Source: Alteromonas sp. ALT199
GTDB lineage: Bacteria > Pseudomonadota > Gammaproteobacteria > Enterobacterales > Alteromonadaceae
NCBI RefSeq assembly: GCF_018619335.1
Contig: NZ_JAHHDX010000014.1
Location: 1 to 64,000 of the forward strand
Length of the DNA stretch: 64,000 nt
Direction of reading: 5' to 3'
The position numbers and the translations under genes were made by a program. The notes beneath the pieces are model-generated. The model ran no database searches. It had not been told where the DNA came from and saw nothing but the letters and a program-made list of their open reading frames with translations. Shown here piece by piece: positions 33,537 to 42,872 of this stretch (the stretch's first letter is position 1; every line of letters starts with the position of its first letter).

Positions 33537-35205
33537 ATGAGGTGTCCTTTTTATCTGAAGAGGAATTGTTATTTAAATTTGTAGCGCGATCACTTTCACT
33601 TGAAGGGCAAGTGTGGCCATAGTCCTGACGTTGAAAATGCGCGTGAAGGTGTTTTTGTTCGTCGTTATAGCGCTTTGCGATATCTTTAAGCAGCGCATTA
33701 TTAGTCGGCAACCCCTGCAAATACGTATTTTCAGTTTGTTGTAACGTTTCACGAAGATACAGGGCTTTGCGCTTATCTTTTTCGTTTAAACGTAGTGGCG
33801 ATGCAGATGTCGAAAAGCCCATTCCGTACAAAACATATTGGTAGCTGGCAGAGGGAAAAATCTCTTCGTTTTCGATAAGATCTAAGCGTGAAGGGCTTTG
33901 ATACTGCCACAGTTTAAGCAATTCAGCGAGGGAGTCAGGAATTGAAGTATCACTTCTCTGTGCTAACCAATAAGGCTCATCTCTATCGCTAAGAACATAA
34001 TGTAACTTCAAAAAGTCGATGACTCGCTGCCAGCGGTATGCAAAGCGCGTATTGTAGCCTTTACTGACTATTGTCATGTGATCTTTATTATGCGGAAAGG
34101 CTTCACATAACATACGTAAGCCAAGCTCAACCATAGCAATCGCTGATGCTTCTAGCGGCTCAACAAACCCCGAGGACATACCTAAGCTTAAGCAGTTTTT
34201 AACCCAAAACTTTGACCTGTAGCCAGGCTCAAAAGACAGTGTGCGAAAGGCAAGTTCATGCTCATTTGCACCAGGGTGACGTTCACGAACATAGTTGATA
34301 AGGACCTGCTTTGCCTCTTCTTCATTTGAGAATTGAGAAGAGTAAACCAGACCAACACCCCGACGGTGCTGTAATGCAATATCCCACGTCCACCCGCAGG
34401 TTTGGGCGGTAGCCACAGTGGTACTTTTTATTTCGTTATCATCGTCTGCGTAAGGCACTTGCAAGGCTATGGCTCTATCGTTAAGCATAGCGTGCTTAAC
34501 GGGTACCCACGGTACATTGAAATGTTTATCAATAAGCAAACCGCTGCTTCCGGAACAATCGATAAACAAGTCGCCAAACACCTCTTGTCCACATTCTGTT
34601 ACTACTTTTTCAATGTCGCCATTCGAATGTGAAGTGACCGAAGCAATATGGCCTATAAGGTGATTAACGTTCAGCTTCTCTACACAGTGCTTTTTCAATA
34701 AATCAGCGAGCTTTATGGCGTCAAAGTGGTAACCGTAGTTAAGCACATGGGCATAGTCGGGCGTGGCAATTTGCTTGGGCGCCTTGCCTAATGCACACAT
34801 TGCCGATTGTAGAGAAAAGGCGTCTTCGTATGGCATGTCGGGCGCAAAAGCTTGCCAACAAGCATGAATATTAAGTTCGTTGTAGCCCGTTGGAATAGTG
34901 AATGGATGGTGATAGCGATGCCCGCCTTTGCACCAATTCACAAAACTAGAGCCTTGCTTGAAAGCACCTTGGCATAGGGTTAAAAATTCAGTTTCATTAA
35001 TGCCAATATCAAGAAGTGTATCGCGAAGTGACGGCCATGAACCTTCACCAACGCCGATGGATGAGATAGTAGGAGATTCAACAAGGGTAACCGAGTATTT
35101 TGCGCTAAGCTTCGCTGCAAGAACGCCAGCAGCAAGCCACCCTGCAGTTCCACCACCAACAATGACGACCCGATGCAGACCGCATTGGTTTTGTGAATTA
35201 CTCAT
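33514..35205 (-). CDS. Tryptophan-halogenase-family flavoprotein
   Basis: This is an intact 563-residue member of the flavin-dependent tryptophan halogenase family. It has VIVGGGTAGWLA at 13-25, GVGEGSWPSLR near 51-61, Lys83 at the position of the catalytic Lys, and Glu349 in GFVEPLEAS. The family signature WxWxIP reads GWTWDIA (271-277), with Ala in place of Pro, so true halogenation is uncertain. Such proteins often sit beside TonB-dependent receptors in carbohydrate-utilisation loci, where their role is unclear. It lies downstream of the receptor gene, beyond a terminator at 35289-35330. The C-terminal Ser/Asn-rich tail (about 525-563) looks disordered. Confidence 0.88.
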   Translation of the reverse strand: MSNSQNQCGLHRVVIVGGGTAGWLAAGVLAAKLSAKYSVTLVESPTISSIGVGEGSWPSLRDTLLDIGINETEFLTLCQGAFKQGSSFVNWCKGGHRYHHPFTIPTGYNELNIHACWQAFAPDMPYEDAFSLQSAMCALGKAPKQIATPDYAHVLNYGYHFDAIKLADLLKKHCVEKLNVNHLIGHIASVTSHSNGDIEKVVTECGQEVFGDLFIDCSGSSGLLIDKHFNVPWVPVKHAMLNDRAIALQVPYADDDNEIKSTTVATAQTCGWTWDIALQHRRGVGLVYSSQFSNEEEAKQVLINYVRERHPGANEHELAFRTLSFEPGYRSKFWVKNCLSLGMSSGFVEPLEASAIAMVELGLRMLCEAFPHNKDHMTIVSKGYNTRFAYRWQRVIDFLKLHYVLSDRDEPYWLAQRSDTSIPDSLAELLKLWQYQSPSRLDLIENEEIFPSASYQYVLYGMGFSTSASPLRLNEKDKRKALYLRETLQQTENTYLQGLPTNNALLKDIAKRYNDEQKHLHAHFQRQDYGHTCPSSESDRATNLNNNSSSDKKDTSYGRIGFR

Positions 35206-35288
35206 ATAACGATAACCACGCTATCTTGAAAAGCACTGTTTCTCTCACGTGTCGGATTTTTTGTTTACTATTCAAACAGCACTATGAC

Positions 35289-35330
35289 AAAAAAGCCCGC
35301 TAAAGCGCAACCCTAAGCGCTATAACGGGC
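35289..35330 (-). terminator. Rho-independent terminator of the TonB-dependent receptor gene
   Basis: GCCCG and TAAAGCGC pair with GCGCTATA and CGGGC. On the minus strand the hairpin is followed by TTTTTT (35294-35289). It separates the receptor from the halogenase genes, or attenuates read-through into them. Confidence 0.75.
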
Positions 35331-35346
35331 AAATACACCCCAATTT

Positions 35347-38300
35347 TTAGAATGTATATCTAGCACTTAACGCATACCTTGCGCCAAATTCATCCAAGTT
35401 CCAAAGCATTGCACTGGTGCGCCCATGTCGGCGAATATTTTCTTCAGTAATATTGATACCTTCAAAAGCCACGGTTAAGTCTTCGGTTATATCGTAAGAG
35501 ATACTCAAATCAATTTGAGAGTAGGCTTCGGTGTACCCTGGTTCATTAATATACTGAGATGTAGTGTCTAAGAACTTGTCACGCCAGTTGTATGCAATAC
35601 GAGCTTGCAGCGCGTCTTTCTCGTACATGAATACTAGGTTTGCCGTGTCACTTAATCCCACTAGCGCGAACTGAGTAATAGAGGGTGCCGCTTCATTGTC
35701 AAACCCAATGTCACCTTTAACTGACGTATAGTTAGCTAACACACCAAAACCACTGTCGCCGAAGAAGTGTTGCGCTGCTACTTCAAAGCCATATATATTT
35801 GCGGCTTTATTGTTCACTGGCTTTGAGTTTATAAAAGTTATGAGAGGGTCGTCGCTGTTCGGTAAAATATCGAACTGTTGCTCAAATTGCTCATCGGTTA
35901 ATGAGTCATATTCAATACCGTTTTCTATGGCAGCAACCATATTAAAGAGAGATGTATCGTTTACTGGTATTCCACGGGCTTCTAACTCTGCACGCGCAGC
36001 TTCTGCGCGAGGGCCATTTGTCACATCTCTTAGGCCGAATACGTTCTCTTCAACTTGCTCGTTACCTATGAAGTTTTTCACTCGCTTATCGTAAAACCCG
36101 ACTGACACATAGCTTGTCTCATCGAAATAGTATTCAAAAGATAAATCTAAGTTATCAGATTCAAGCGGAATTAAAGATGGGTTACCAGAACTCGCCGTTG
36201 CTGTAATACTGTCGGAAAGGAGGGTAGGTCCACTCTGAGGTGATACAGATGCAGCAGCACTTAAGTTGTTGTATGTGGGTCGCGCGATGGTTTTACTGTA
36301 AGAAAAACGAGCAATAACATTCTCAACCACTTCAATATCGAAATCTAACGAAGGAAGTACATGGTCGTAGCTAGCCTCTACTTCAACGTCTTCCATTGCA
36401 CTACCGAAACGCACGTTGAAGTCATTGTTCCCTTCCCAAGCTATACCGCTGGGCAGGCTGATATTTGCAATTGAAGTAACATCAGTATTTTCATAACGCA
36501 CACCGGTCAGAAGGTTATATTCCATACCGTTTAACTCGCCCGATAGATCTAGCTCGAAATAAACGGCGGTAATATCTTCTTCAATGGTTCTGTTTGTTGC
36601 AAACGGGTTATTAGCAACCAAGTCGAAACCATACTGCTGCGCTGCAAATGCACCAATTTGCCCAACACTTCCGGTAAAGCCTTGAGAAAACATACCATCA
36701 GTATTGAAGTCATCAAACTCGTTAGCTAAATCGAGCGGGGTTAATGAACCTGAAGGTAGCTCTCCTGGATTTTCTATGCCCCAGTTACCCATAGTGTGGC
36801 GGGTTAGCGACTGAAGCGACGTACTTTCCATAGAACGAGACTCTATACCAAAGTTGATGCTTCCAGTGTCCATTGTATAAGAGCCATCAAGACGGGCTTG
36901 GGTGATTTCGGTATCTTGGGATGAAAAGTTCATGTCCAAAATTGATGTACCCACATCATCTTGGTCTAACACGCCGTTACCGTTCAAATTATCCCGCGCT
37001 GCATCGTCAAAATCGACAAACATAACAGGGAAATCACCGCTAAAGTCGACGCCTTGTCCTTTAACCACATTTGCACCTAGCCCTAAGTTAGTCCACGTCC
37101 CATAAGGGGCATCGGGGCGGCCTTCAGCTGTCGAATTATGAAGGTCAAAAACCAGAGTAAAGTCGTCATTAACGAAGTACTCAAGGTTTAGGCCAATCGA
37201 TTTATTTTCGTTTACTTGGTTAAGTTCTTGTAGCGCTAAGCCTAAATCACGAGGAAGCAAATCCCGGCGCTCTTGTGAAATTAATATTGGTGTTTTAACC
37301 GCTTCATCATCGAAAGTTAGCTCAGCGAAATACCTATCGTCCATCCAAATAGACTGTTCAGCACGCGCTTCATACAAGTCCTGTTTTGAATAAGTGTAAT
37401 CAAGCGTTGCCGTCATTTTTTCTGTTGGCGCAAACTGGAATGTAAGTTGAGCATTGGTTCTCTCACGCTCTCGATCTGCCATGTAATAGCGAAGGTCAGA
37501 AGGAATCGCGAACAGTTGCCCCATAGCTGGTGCGTTATTTAACACAACAGGGTCGCCACTATCTGTATTAGCTGGGTCTGGAGATTGAGGAACGGTTCCA
37601 TCGAAGGGGTTAACTCTCCACTGGTTAACAAATGCACCTTGTGCTGCGCTGTCACGCTGTTGGAAAGAGCCCGTAAATGTAACGCCAAAAGTGTTATCAT
37701 CGTTGAGATAATTAATAAACCCTGACAGTTCTGGCGTAACATCATCGCCCACGCGATTGGTGGTATCGTGCAAGGCTTTCGCCCCCACGCTAGCAGTAAT
37801 GCCATTGTCTGCTGCATCAAATGGGCGGGCAGTACGAATGTTAACCGTTGCACCAATACCGCCTGTTGCAATGCTAGCCCTGCCGGTTTTATACACTTCA
37901 ACAGCTCTTACACTTTCAGAGGCAAGATCTGAGAAATCAAACGCGCGAGAATTTGGCGTACCGCCTCCTCCAGGTAATGCTGAACCAGGCATAGTTCTTC
38001 CATTTAAGGTAACCATATTGAAATCTGGTCCAAAGCCACGTGCTGTAACTTGACTACCCTCACCATTGTTACGACTGATGGAAATACCTGTTATGCGTTG
38101 AAGAGATTCAGCTAAGTTAGTATCTGGGAATTTTCCAATATCTTCCGCTGAAATAGCGTCAACAACGCCCGATGAGTCACGTTTTATGCCCATGGCTTCC
38201 TGAACACTACTTCGAATACCCGAAACCTGGATGACTTCGATATCCTTTTCAGACTCTTGCGCTGCGACCGGTGACATAACGCCACTGCTTAATGCGGTTC

Positions 38301-38376
38301 CCAGTATTAACGACAAGCTTGTTGCGATTTTACTTTTGTGTGGTGTTTTGTGTGTCACGATCGCTCTCTCTTTCAT
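35347..38376 (-). CDS. TonB-dependent outer membrane receptor, probably for β-glucosides
   Basis: This is a 1009-residue TonB-dependent transporter that takes up substrates across the outer membrane using TonB/ExbBD energy. The signal peptide covers 1-40 (cut near AAQ-ES). A short N-terminal segment (DIEVIQVSGIR, TonB-box-like) leads into the plug (FPDTNLAESLQRITGISISR, ARGFGPDFNMVTLNGR), then a long β-barrel ending in SARYTF. The size and plug motifs resemble carbohydrate-uptake receptors of Alteromonadales. The ATG at 38376 is preferred; a GTG at 38412 is the alternative. It faces the GH1 gene across a region with LacI-type operators, which suggests β-glucoside induction. The specific sugar is inferred. 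Confidence 0.9.
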   Translation of the reverse strand: MKERAIVTHKTPHKSKIATSLSLILGTALSSGVMSPVAAQESEKDIEVIQVSGIRSSVQEAMGIKRDSSGVVDAISAEDIGKFPDTNLAESLQRITGISISRNNGEGSQVTARGFGPDFNMVTLNGRTMPGSALPGGGGTPNSRAFDFSDLASESVRAVEVYKTGRASIATGGIGATVNIRTARPFDAADNGITASVGAKALHDTTNRVGDDVTPELSGFINYLNDDNTFGVTFTGSFQQRDSAAQGAFVNQWRVNPFDGTVPQSPDPANTDSGDPVVLNNAPAMGQLFAIPSDLRYYMADRERERTNAQLTFQFAPTEKMTATLDYTYSKQDLYEARAEQSIWMDDRYFAELTFDDEAVKTPILISQERRDLLPRDLGLALQELNQVNENKSIGLNLEYFVNDDFTLVFDLHNSTAEGRPDAPYGTWTNLGLGANVVKGQGVDFSGDFPVMFVDFDDAARDNLNGNGVLDQDDVGTSILDMNFSSQDTEITQARLDGSYTMDTGSINFGIESRSMESTSLQSLTRHTMGNWGIENPGELPSGSLTPLDLANEFDDFNTDGMFSQGFTGSVGQIGAFAAQQYGFDLVANNPFATNRTIEEDITAVYFELDLSGELNGMEYNLLTGVRYENTDVTSIANISLPSGIAWEGNNDFNVRFGSAMEDVEVEASYDHVLPSLDFDIEVVENVIARFSYSKTIARPTYNNLSAAASVSPQSGPTLLSDSITATASSGNPSLIPLESDNLDLSFEYYFDETSYVSVGFYDKRVKNFIGNEQVEENVFGLRDVTNGPRAEAARAELEARGIPVNDTSLFNMVAAIENGIEYDSLTDEQFEQQFDILPNSDDPLITFINSKPVNNKAANIYGFEVAAQHFFGDSGFGVLANYTSVKGDIGFDNEAAPSITQFALVGLSDTANLVFMYEKDALQARIAYNWRDKFLDTTSQYINEPGYTEAYSQIDLSISYDITEDLTVAFEGINITEENIRRHGRTSAMLWNLDEFGARYALSARYTF

Positions 38377-38455
38377 CTGTTGTATAAGTGTGTTTTTAAA
38401 CTTTTGCGCCACCAGAAAGGGCTTTCTCTTAAATAGAATGAAAAAACCGCAACAA

Positions 38456-38467
38456 GAAAGCGCTTTC
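38456..38467. promoter_or_regulatory. LacI-type operator, receptor side
   Basis: GAAAGCGCTTTC is a perfect 12-bp palindrome with central CG, about 80 bp upstream of the receptor start. It is the likely site of the LacI-type regulator encoded at 41799. A second identical copy lies 231 bp away. Confidence 0.7.
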
Positions 38468-38685
38468 CGAACATTAATTCAACAAAAGGTTTAGATCAAC
38501 ACATTTTTTACAAATAATTCACAGAGAAAGATACCCTATCTATTTGGAAAACACTTCGCATGAAAAATTTAAACCAACAAATTCAATAAATTAAATTAAT
38601 AAGACAGATAAAAAATTTCACCCCCGCAAAGCTAAACATCTAAAGCCAAAACCCTTTCCATTAACGTTAATATGACATTTATTTG

Positions 38686-38699
38686 AGAAAGCGCTTTCT
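38686..38699. promoter_or_regulatory. LacI-type operator, GH1 side
   Basis: AGAAAGCGCTTTCT is a perfect 14-bp palindrome about 107 bp upstream of the GH1 start. It contains the same 12-bp core as the copy at 38456. Two spaced operators could allow DNA looping by a tetramer or independent control of the two divergent promoters. Confidence 0.7.
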
Positions 38700-38805
38700 A
38701 ATTGCTTTTTATTTGTGCTATAAATCGTTTCATTATTTAAGGCTCATCATACTGCCCACGCGACACCATTTTTAATTTTGCGCAGTAAGAAAAAGGTTAT
38801 CTACT

Positions 38806-40143
38806 ATGCACAGTATTTCTCTCCCCGCAAACAGCCCATTGTTAAAGCGGCCATTTCTTTTCGGAACCGCTACATCAAGCTTCCAGATAGAAGGTGATGT
38901 TGAAAATCGACTGGAGTGTATATGGGATAGATTTTGTGAGCGCCCGTCCGCAATTTCTGACAACTCTAATGGCGATGTGGCCTGCGACCACATCGCTCGC
39001 TGGAAAGAAGATTTCAATATACTGTTAGATTTAAATGTAGACGCTTATCGCTTCTCAATTTCTTGGCCCCGCGTTATGACGCAAGGTGGGGAGTTAAACC
39101 CGAAAGGTGTTGCCTTCTACAAAACCTTAATTGATGCGCTGAACGAGAAGGGCATAAAACCATTCGTAACACTCTATCATTGGGACCTCCCTCAATATTT
39201 AGAAGATAAAGGCGGGTGGTTATACAGACAAACAGTGTATGAATTTCAAAACTATGTGGATAAAATCACGCGAGCTCTTGGTGAAGACGTCTTTTCCTAC
39301 GCAACCTTCAATGAACCGTTTTGCAGCGCTTACCTCGGGTATGAAATTGGCGTACATGCGCCAGGTAGAACGGGAACAAAAAATGGGCGCACCGCAGCGC
39401 ATCACATTTTATTAGCTCATGGTTTAGGTATAAAAACATTAAGAGAAAATGTACCAAATAGCGAAGCCGGTATAGTACTTAATTTTACCCCATGCTACCC
39501 CGCCACACAAAAACCTGAAGACGTGTTAGCCACCCGCAAGGCGGATGACTATATTAATCAATGGTATATGCAGCCTGTAATGGTGGGAAGCTATCCCGAG
39601 GTGATACTTGATTTAGATGACGAGGATAGGCCTCCTGTAGAACCAGGGGATATGGAGACAATCTGTCAGCCTATTGATTTTCTAGGGATAAATTTCTACA
39701 CACGATTACACTATTCAGCGCCCAAAGAAAAAAGCGCACTATTTTACGAGCACCCCCATCAAGGCCCACAAACCGATATTGGTTGGGAAATCTATCCCAA
39801 AGCGCTTTATGATTTACTCACATCCTTAAATGAGCGCTATACGCTGCCACCAATTTTTATCACTGAAAACGGTGCTGCGATGGCAGACGAACTCATAAAC
39901 GGTAGTGTTAACGATGTGGATCGAATTGACTATTATAATGCCCATTTGAACATGATACACAACGCAATGATTGAGGGAGTTGAAGTGAGTGGTTACTTCG
40001 CATGGAGCCTTCTTGATAACTTTGAGTGGGCAGAAGGATATGAAAAAAGATTTGGGCTAGTTTACGTAGATTTTGAGTCCCAAGAGCGTACGCTTAAACG
40101 CAGCGCCAAAGCATATAAAACACTATTAGCAAGCCGAACATAA
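38806..40143 (+). CDS. GH1 family β-glucosidase, cytoplasmic
   Basis: This is a retaining β-glucosidase of glycoside hydrolase family 1 with a 445-residue (β/α)8 barrel. The acid/base is Glu170 in TFNEP and the nucleophile is Glu354 in ITENG. The start region FLFGTATSSFQIEG and the aglycone region WSLLDNFEWAEGY (near the C-terminus) are typical of the family. There is no signal peptide, so it acts inside the cell on imported disaccharides such as cellobiose, laminaribiose or gentiobiose. It is the first gene of a GH1-symporter-LacI unit. The exact linkage preference cannot be read from sequence. Confidence 0.95.
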   Translation: MHSISLPANSPLLKRPFLFGTATSSFQIEGDVENRLECIWDRFCERPSAISDNSNGDVACDHIARWKEDFNILLDLNVDAYRFSISWPRVMTQGGELNPKGVAFYKTLIDALNEKGIKPFVTLYHWDLPQYLEDKGGWLYRQTVYEFQNYVDKITRALGEDVFSYATFNEPFCSAYLGYEIGVHAPGRTGTKNGRTAAHHILLAHGLGIKTLRENVPNSEAGIVLNFTPCYPATQKPEDVLATRKADDYINQWYMQPVMVGSYPEVILDLDDEDRPPVEPGDMETICQPIDFLGINFYTRLHYSAPKEKSALFYEHPHQGPQTDIGWEIYPKALYDLLTSLNERYTLPPIFITENGAAMADELINGSVNDVDRIDYYNAHLNMIHNAMIEGVEVSGYFAWSLLDNFEWAEGYEKRFGLVYVDFESQERTLKRSAKAYKTLLASRT

Positions 40144-40160
40144 CAACAGTGGAATTATCG

Positions 40161-41753
40161 ATGAACCATAAGCTGACATTAAAAGAAAAAGTGGGTTATG
40201 GCATGGGCGATGCGGCGGCCAACTTAGTATGGCGAGGCGCACTAGCTTACCTGGCGGTATTCTATACCGATACGTTTGGCATTACCGCTGCCGCAGCAGC
40301 AATGCTATTTCTTGTAGTTCGTCTTTCAGATGGCGTTACAGATATCATTATGGGGATGATTGCCGACAGAACCCAAACCAAAATGGGAAAGTTCCGTCCT
40401 TGGATATTGGGTTCCACACCGTTTCTTGGCCTTTTTATGGTTCTCTGCTTTACTACGCCGGACCTTTCATATTCTGGCAAACTCATTTACGCCTACCTAA
40501 CCTATATCGGGCTTACTCTGGCCTACACAGTTAACAATGTGCCTTATTCAGCTTTAATGGGGGTGATGACTAGTGACGATAGGGAGCGTACGAGTTTATC
40601 TGGCTTTCGCTTCGCCGGGGCATTCTTCGGAGGACTACTCGTCATGGGATGCTTACCCATGTTGGTGGATTCACTAGGACAAGGAAATAACGCAGCGGGA
40701 TATCAGTATACCATGTGGTTGTTCGCCACATTGCTTGTCATATTAATGTGCATTACAGTATTTACCACGAAAGAGCGTGTTACTTTATCACTACCGCCTC
40801 AGCCTAGTTCAATTCAAACTTCATCGGGTAAACAGTTATCAGACGCGCCTCGCTCATTGTCATCTGAACTTAGAGACTTAGGTAAGCAGCTGCCGTTAAT
40901 TTTAATCCCTCTTTCAGCCATTACCGCCTTTTTTTATTATAGAGACGTTTTAACGGGTGCAATATTCATTGCCGTTATGGCACTTACTACTATCGCTATA
41001 AGACGGCTCATTCGTCGGCCAGAATCTAACAACACCCGCTCTCAACAAGATATTATCGACCTGCTTTCCAATAAGCCCTGGCTTATTTTGTTAGGAATGG
41101 GTTTTTTAACCATGATGTTTAACGGCATTAAGTATGGCGTTATTGCTTATTATTTTAAATATTACATGGGAAACGAACTACTTACTGGGTACTTTTTCAT
41201 TGCTCTTCTGTTGGTATCCATTGTGGGAGCACTAGCAACGTCAAAGCTATCTTCAATAATGGGGCGAAAGAAGCTTTTCATAGTCGCGCTATTGGCAAGT
41301 AGCTTACTAACCTGTGGCATTTACTTTGTTCCTCAGGGCAATGTAAACGGAATATTCATTCTAGGCTGCAGTGCTGAATTTTTTGCTGCTATATTACCCA
41401 CGTTATTCTTCTCTATGTTGGGAGATTCAGCAGACTATAGTGAATACAAAACAGGCCGAAGAGCGACAGGTTTGGTTTATTCAGCGGGCTCTTTTGTCCA
41501 AAAGACAGGTGGGGGCTTCGCAGGCGCATTGGTATTATTGGTTTTGGGTAGCTATGGGTACAACGGGCTTGATATTAATACTATTAGCCAATCCCTGCCT
41601 GGTATGAAGTCACTAATGAGTTGGATACCCGCGCTGTTTGGCTTTGCAGGCGCTGCACTTATTTGTTTGTACCCATTAAATGACGAAAAACAAAGAGAAG
41701 TTACTCAAGCTTTACTCTCTCGCCGTAGCGAACAAACGCCGATAACGGCATAA
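40161..41753 (+). CDS. GPH-family sugar:cation symporter (MelB-like)
   Basis: This is an inner-membrane glycoside-pentoside-hexuronide:cation symporter of the MelB type, 530 residues from the ATG at 40161. It has about 12 predicted helices, with the family segment VRLSDGVTDIIMGMIADRT and a following GKFRPWILG motif. Two extra hydrophobic segments and a polar loop between residues about 215 and 310 make it longer than MelB (about 470). A GTG four codons upstream is less likely. The gene lies 17 bp after GH1, so it probably imports the β-glucosides that GH1 cleaves. Confidence 0.88.
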   Translation: MNHKLTLKEKVGYGMGDAAANLVWRGALAYLAVFYTDTFGITAAAAAMLFLVVRLSDGVTDIIMGMIADRTQTKMGKFRPWILGSTPFLGLFMVLCFTTPDLSYSGKLIYAYLTYIGLTLAYTVNNVPYSALMGVMTSDDRERTSLSGFRFAGAFFGGLLVMGCLPMLVDSLGQGNNAAGYQYTMWLFATLLVILMCITVFTTKERVTLSLPPQPSSIQTSSGKQLSDAPRSLSSELRDLGKQLPLILIPLSAITAFFYYRDVLTGAIFIAVMALTTIAIRRLIRRPESNNTRSQQDIIDLLSNKPWLILLGMGFLTMMFNGIKYGVIAYYFKYYMGNELLTGYFFIALLLVSIVGALATSKLSSIMGRKKLFIVALLASSLLTCGIYFVPQGNVNGIFILGCSAEFFAAILPTLFFSMLGDSADYSEYKTGRRATGLVYSAGSFVQKTGGGFAGALVLLVLGSYGYNGLDINTISQSLPGMKSLMSWIPALFGFAGAALICLYPLNDEKQREVTQALLSRRSEQTPITA

Positions 41754-41798
41754 TACAAAAACTTCAAGTGATTGTTTAAATAAGCGGGGTTTTATTTC

Positions 41799-42800
41799 GT
41801 GCCTACCATTTACCAAGTTGCCGAGCGCGCTGGCGTCTCTTTATCCACGGTATCCCGCGTTTTAAATGGAAAGGCTTCGGTAAACAAGGTATTGAAAGAG
41901 CGGGTAGAAAACGCGGTAATTGAGTTAAATTACCGCCCTAATTCTGTAGCACGTTCTTTGGCCAATAGTCGCACTGACAGCATAGGCGTACTTGTACCTG
42001 AATTAAATGCCCCATTCTTTGGTGACTTGATGCAGGCAGTAGAATCAACGCTACGTGCCGCAGACAAACACGTCATTATTACGGTAGGACGAAACTGCCT
42101 TGAAACTGAAAAAGATGCTGTAGAGTTTTTAATTAGTCGCAATTGCGATGCACTTATCATGCACGCCGAAGCGTTATCCGACGAATACTTATTAGACATC
42201 AATCAGTCTAAATTGCCCGTCGCTTTGGTTAACCGACAAATAGAAGGCCTCCCAGAGGCCTGCATAAATCTAGACAATGAAAAAGGCGGATACCTTGCTA
42301 CGCGCCATTTACTTGAATTAGGGCATAAAGACATCGCTTACCTTTCTGGCCCTTTAGAAAAGCGCGATGCCTGCATGCGTTTAAAAGGTCACAAACGGGC
42401 GTTATCGGAAGCCGGACTCCCAATAAACTCGCAGCTCATCTTTAACGGCGATTATACCGAAGAAGATGGAAAGGTTGGCCTGTTGGAGCTTATGGCCCGC
42501 GATGTGCCTTTCACTGCCTTGGTATGTGCAAATGATTGGATGGCATCAGGTGCAATTAGCTGCGCAAGAGATTTGGGTATGAGCCTGCCCCATGACCTAT
42601 CTATTGTTGGTTTTGATGATGTAGTCTTTGCGCATCACGTTTTTCCCCGCCTTACTACAGTAAGTAACCCCATTGCAGATATGGCAGAAATGTCAGCGAA
42701 ATACATACTTAATAAGGTGTATGGGCAATCTAATAAGGTTCAACTGTGCTTTGAACCAACACTTGTAGTGCGAGAGTCTGCGGTGAAACACGAAGGCTAA
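41799..42800 (+). CDS. LacI-family transcriptional regulator
   Basis: This is a 333-residue DNA-binding repressor with an N-terminal helix-turn-helix and hinge (about residues 3-58). IYQVAERAGVSLSTVSRVLN is the recognition unit, followed by RPNSVARSLANSR. A periplasmic-binding-protein-like sensor domain follows (about 60-330, with ALVCANDWMASGAI and IVGFDDVVFA). The start is GTG; no ATG is available before the helix-turn-helix. It lies 45 bp after the symporter gene, so it likely controls this locus through the GAAAGCGCTTTC sites. The inducing sugar is unknown. Confidence 0.93.
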   Translation: MPTIYQVAERAGVSLSTVSRVLNGKASVNKVLKERVENAVIELNYRPNSVARSLANSRTDSIGVLVPELNAPFFGDLMQAVESTLRAADKHVIITVGRNCLETEKDAVEFLISRNCDALIMHAEALSDEYLLDINQSKLPVALVNRQIEGLPEACINLDNEKGGYLATRHLLELGHKDIAYLSGPLEKRDACMRLKGHKRALSEAGLPINSQLIFNGDYTEEDGKVGLLELMARDVPFTALVCANDWMASGAISCARDLGMSLPHDLSIVGFDDVVFAHHVFPRLTTVSNPIADMAEMSAKYILNKVYGQSNKVQLCFEPTLVVRESAVKHEG

Positions 42801-42872
42801 GATAAGTCTAAAACAATAGATCCGTATTACAAACGCGGGAGCGTTCGTAATAAATAGGGCATAGGAGTCGCA

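Larger units (their letters stand above)
38377..38805. promoter_or_regulatory. Divergent control region of the β-glucoside locus
   Basis: This 429-bp AT-rich region separates the receptor and GH1 genes. It contains two perfect copies of GAAAGCGCTTTC (38456-38467 and 38687-38698), a third imperfect copy, AGAAAGGGCTTTCT, at 38414-38427, and a perfect palindrome, TTAACGTTAA, at 38661-38670. Perfect even palindromes with a central CG are typical targets of LacI-family repressors. Confidence 0.75.

Noticed and set aside
39795..39812. CAAAGCGCTTTATG in the GH1 gene resembles the LacI operator core
   Set aside because: It is imperfect, lies inside the coding sequence and is explained by the codons for Lys-Ala-Leu-Tyr.
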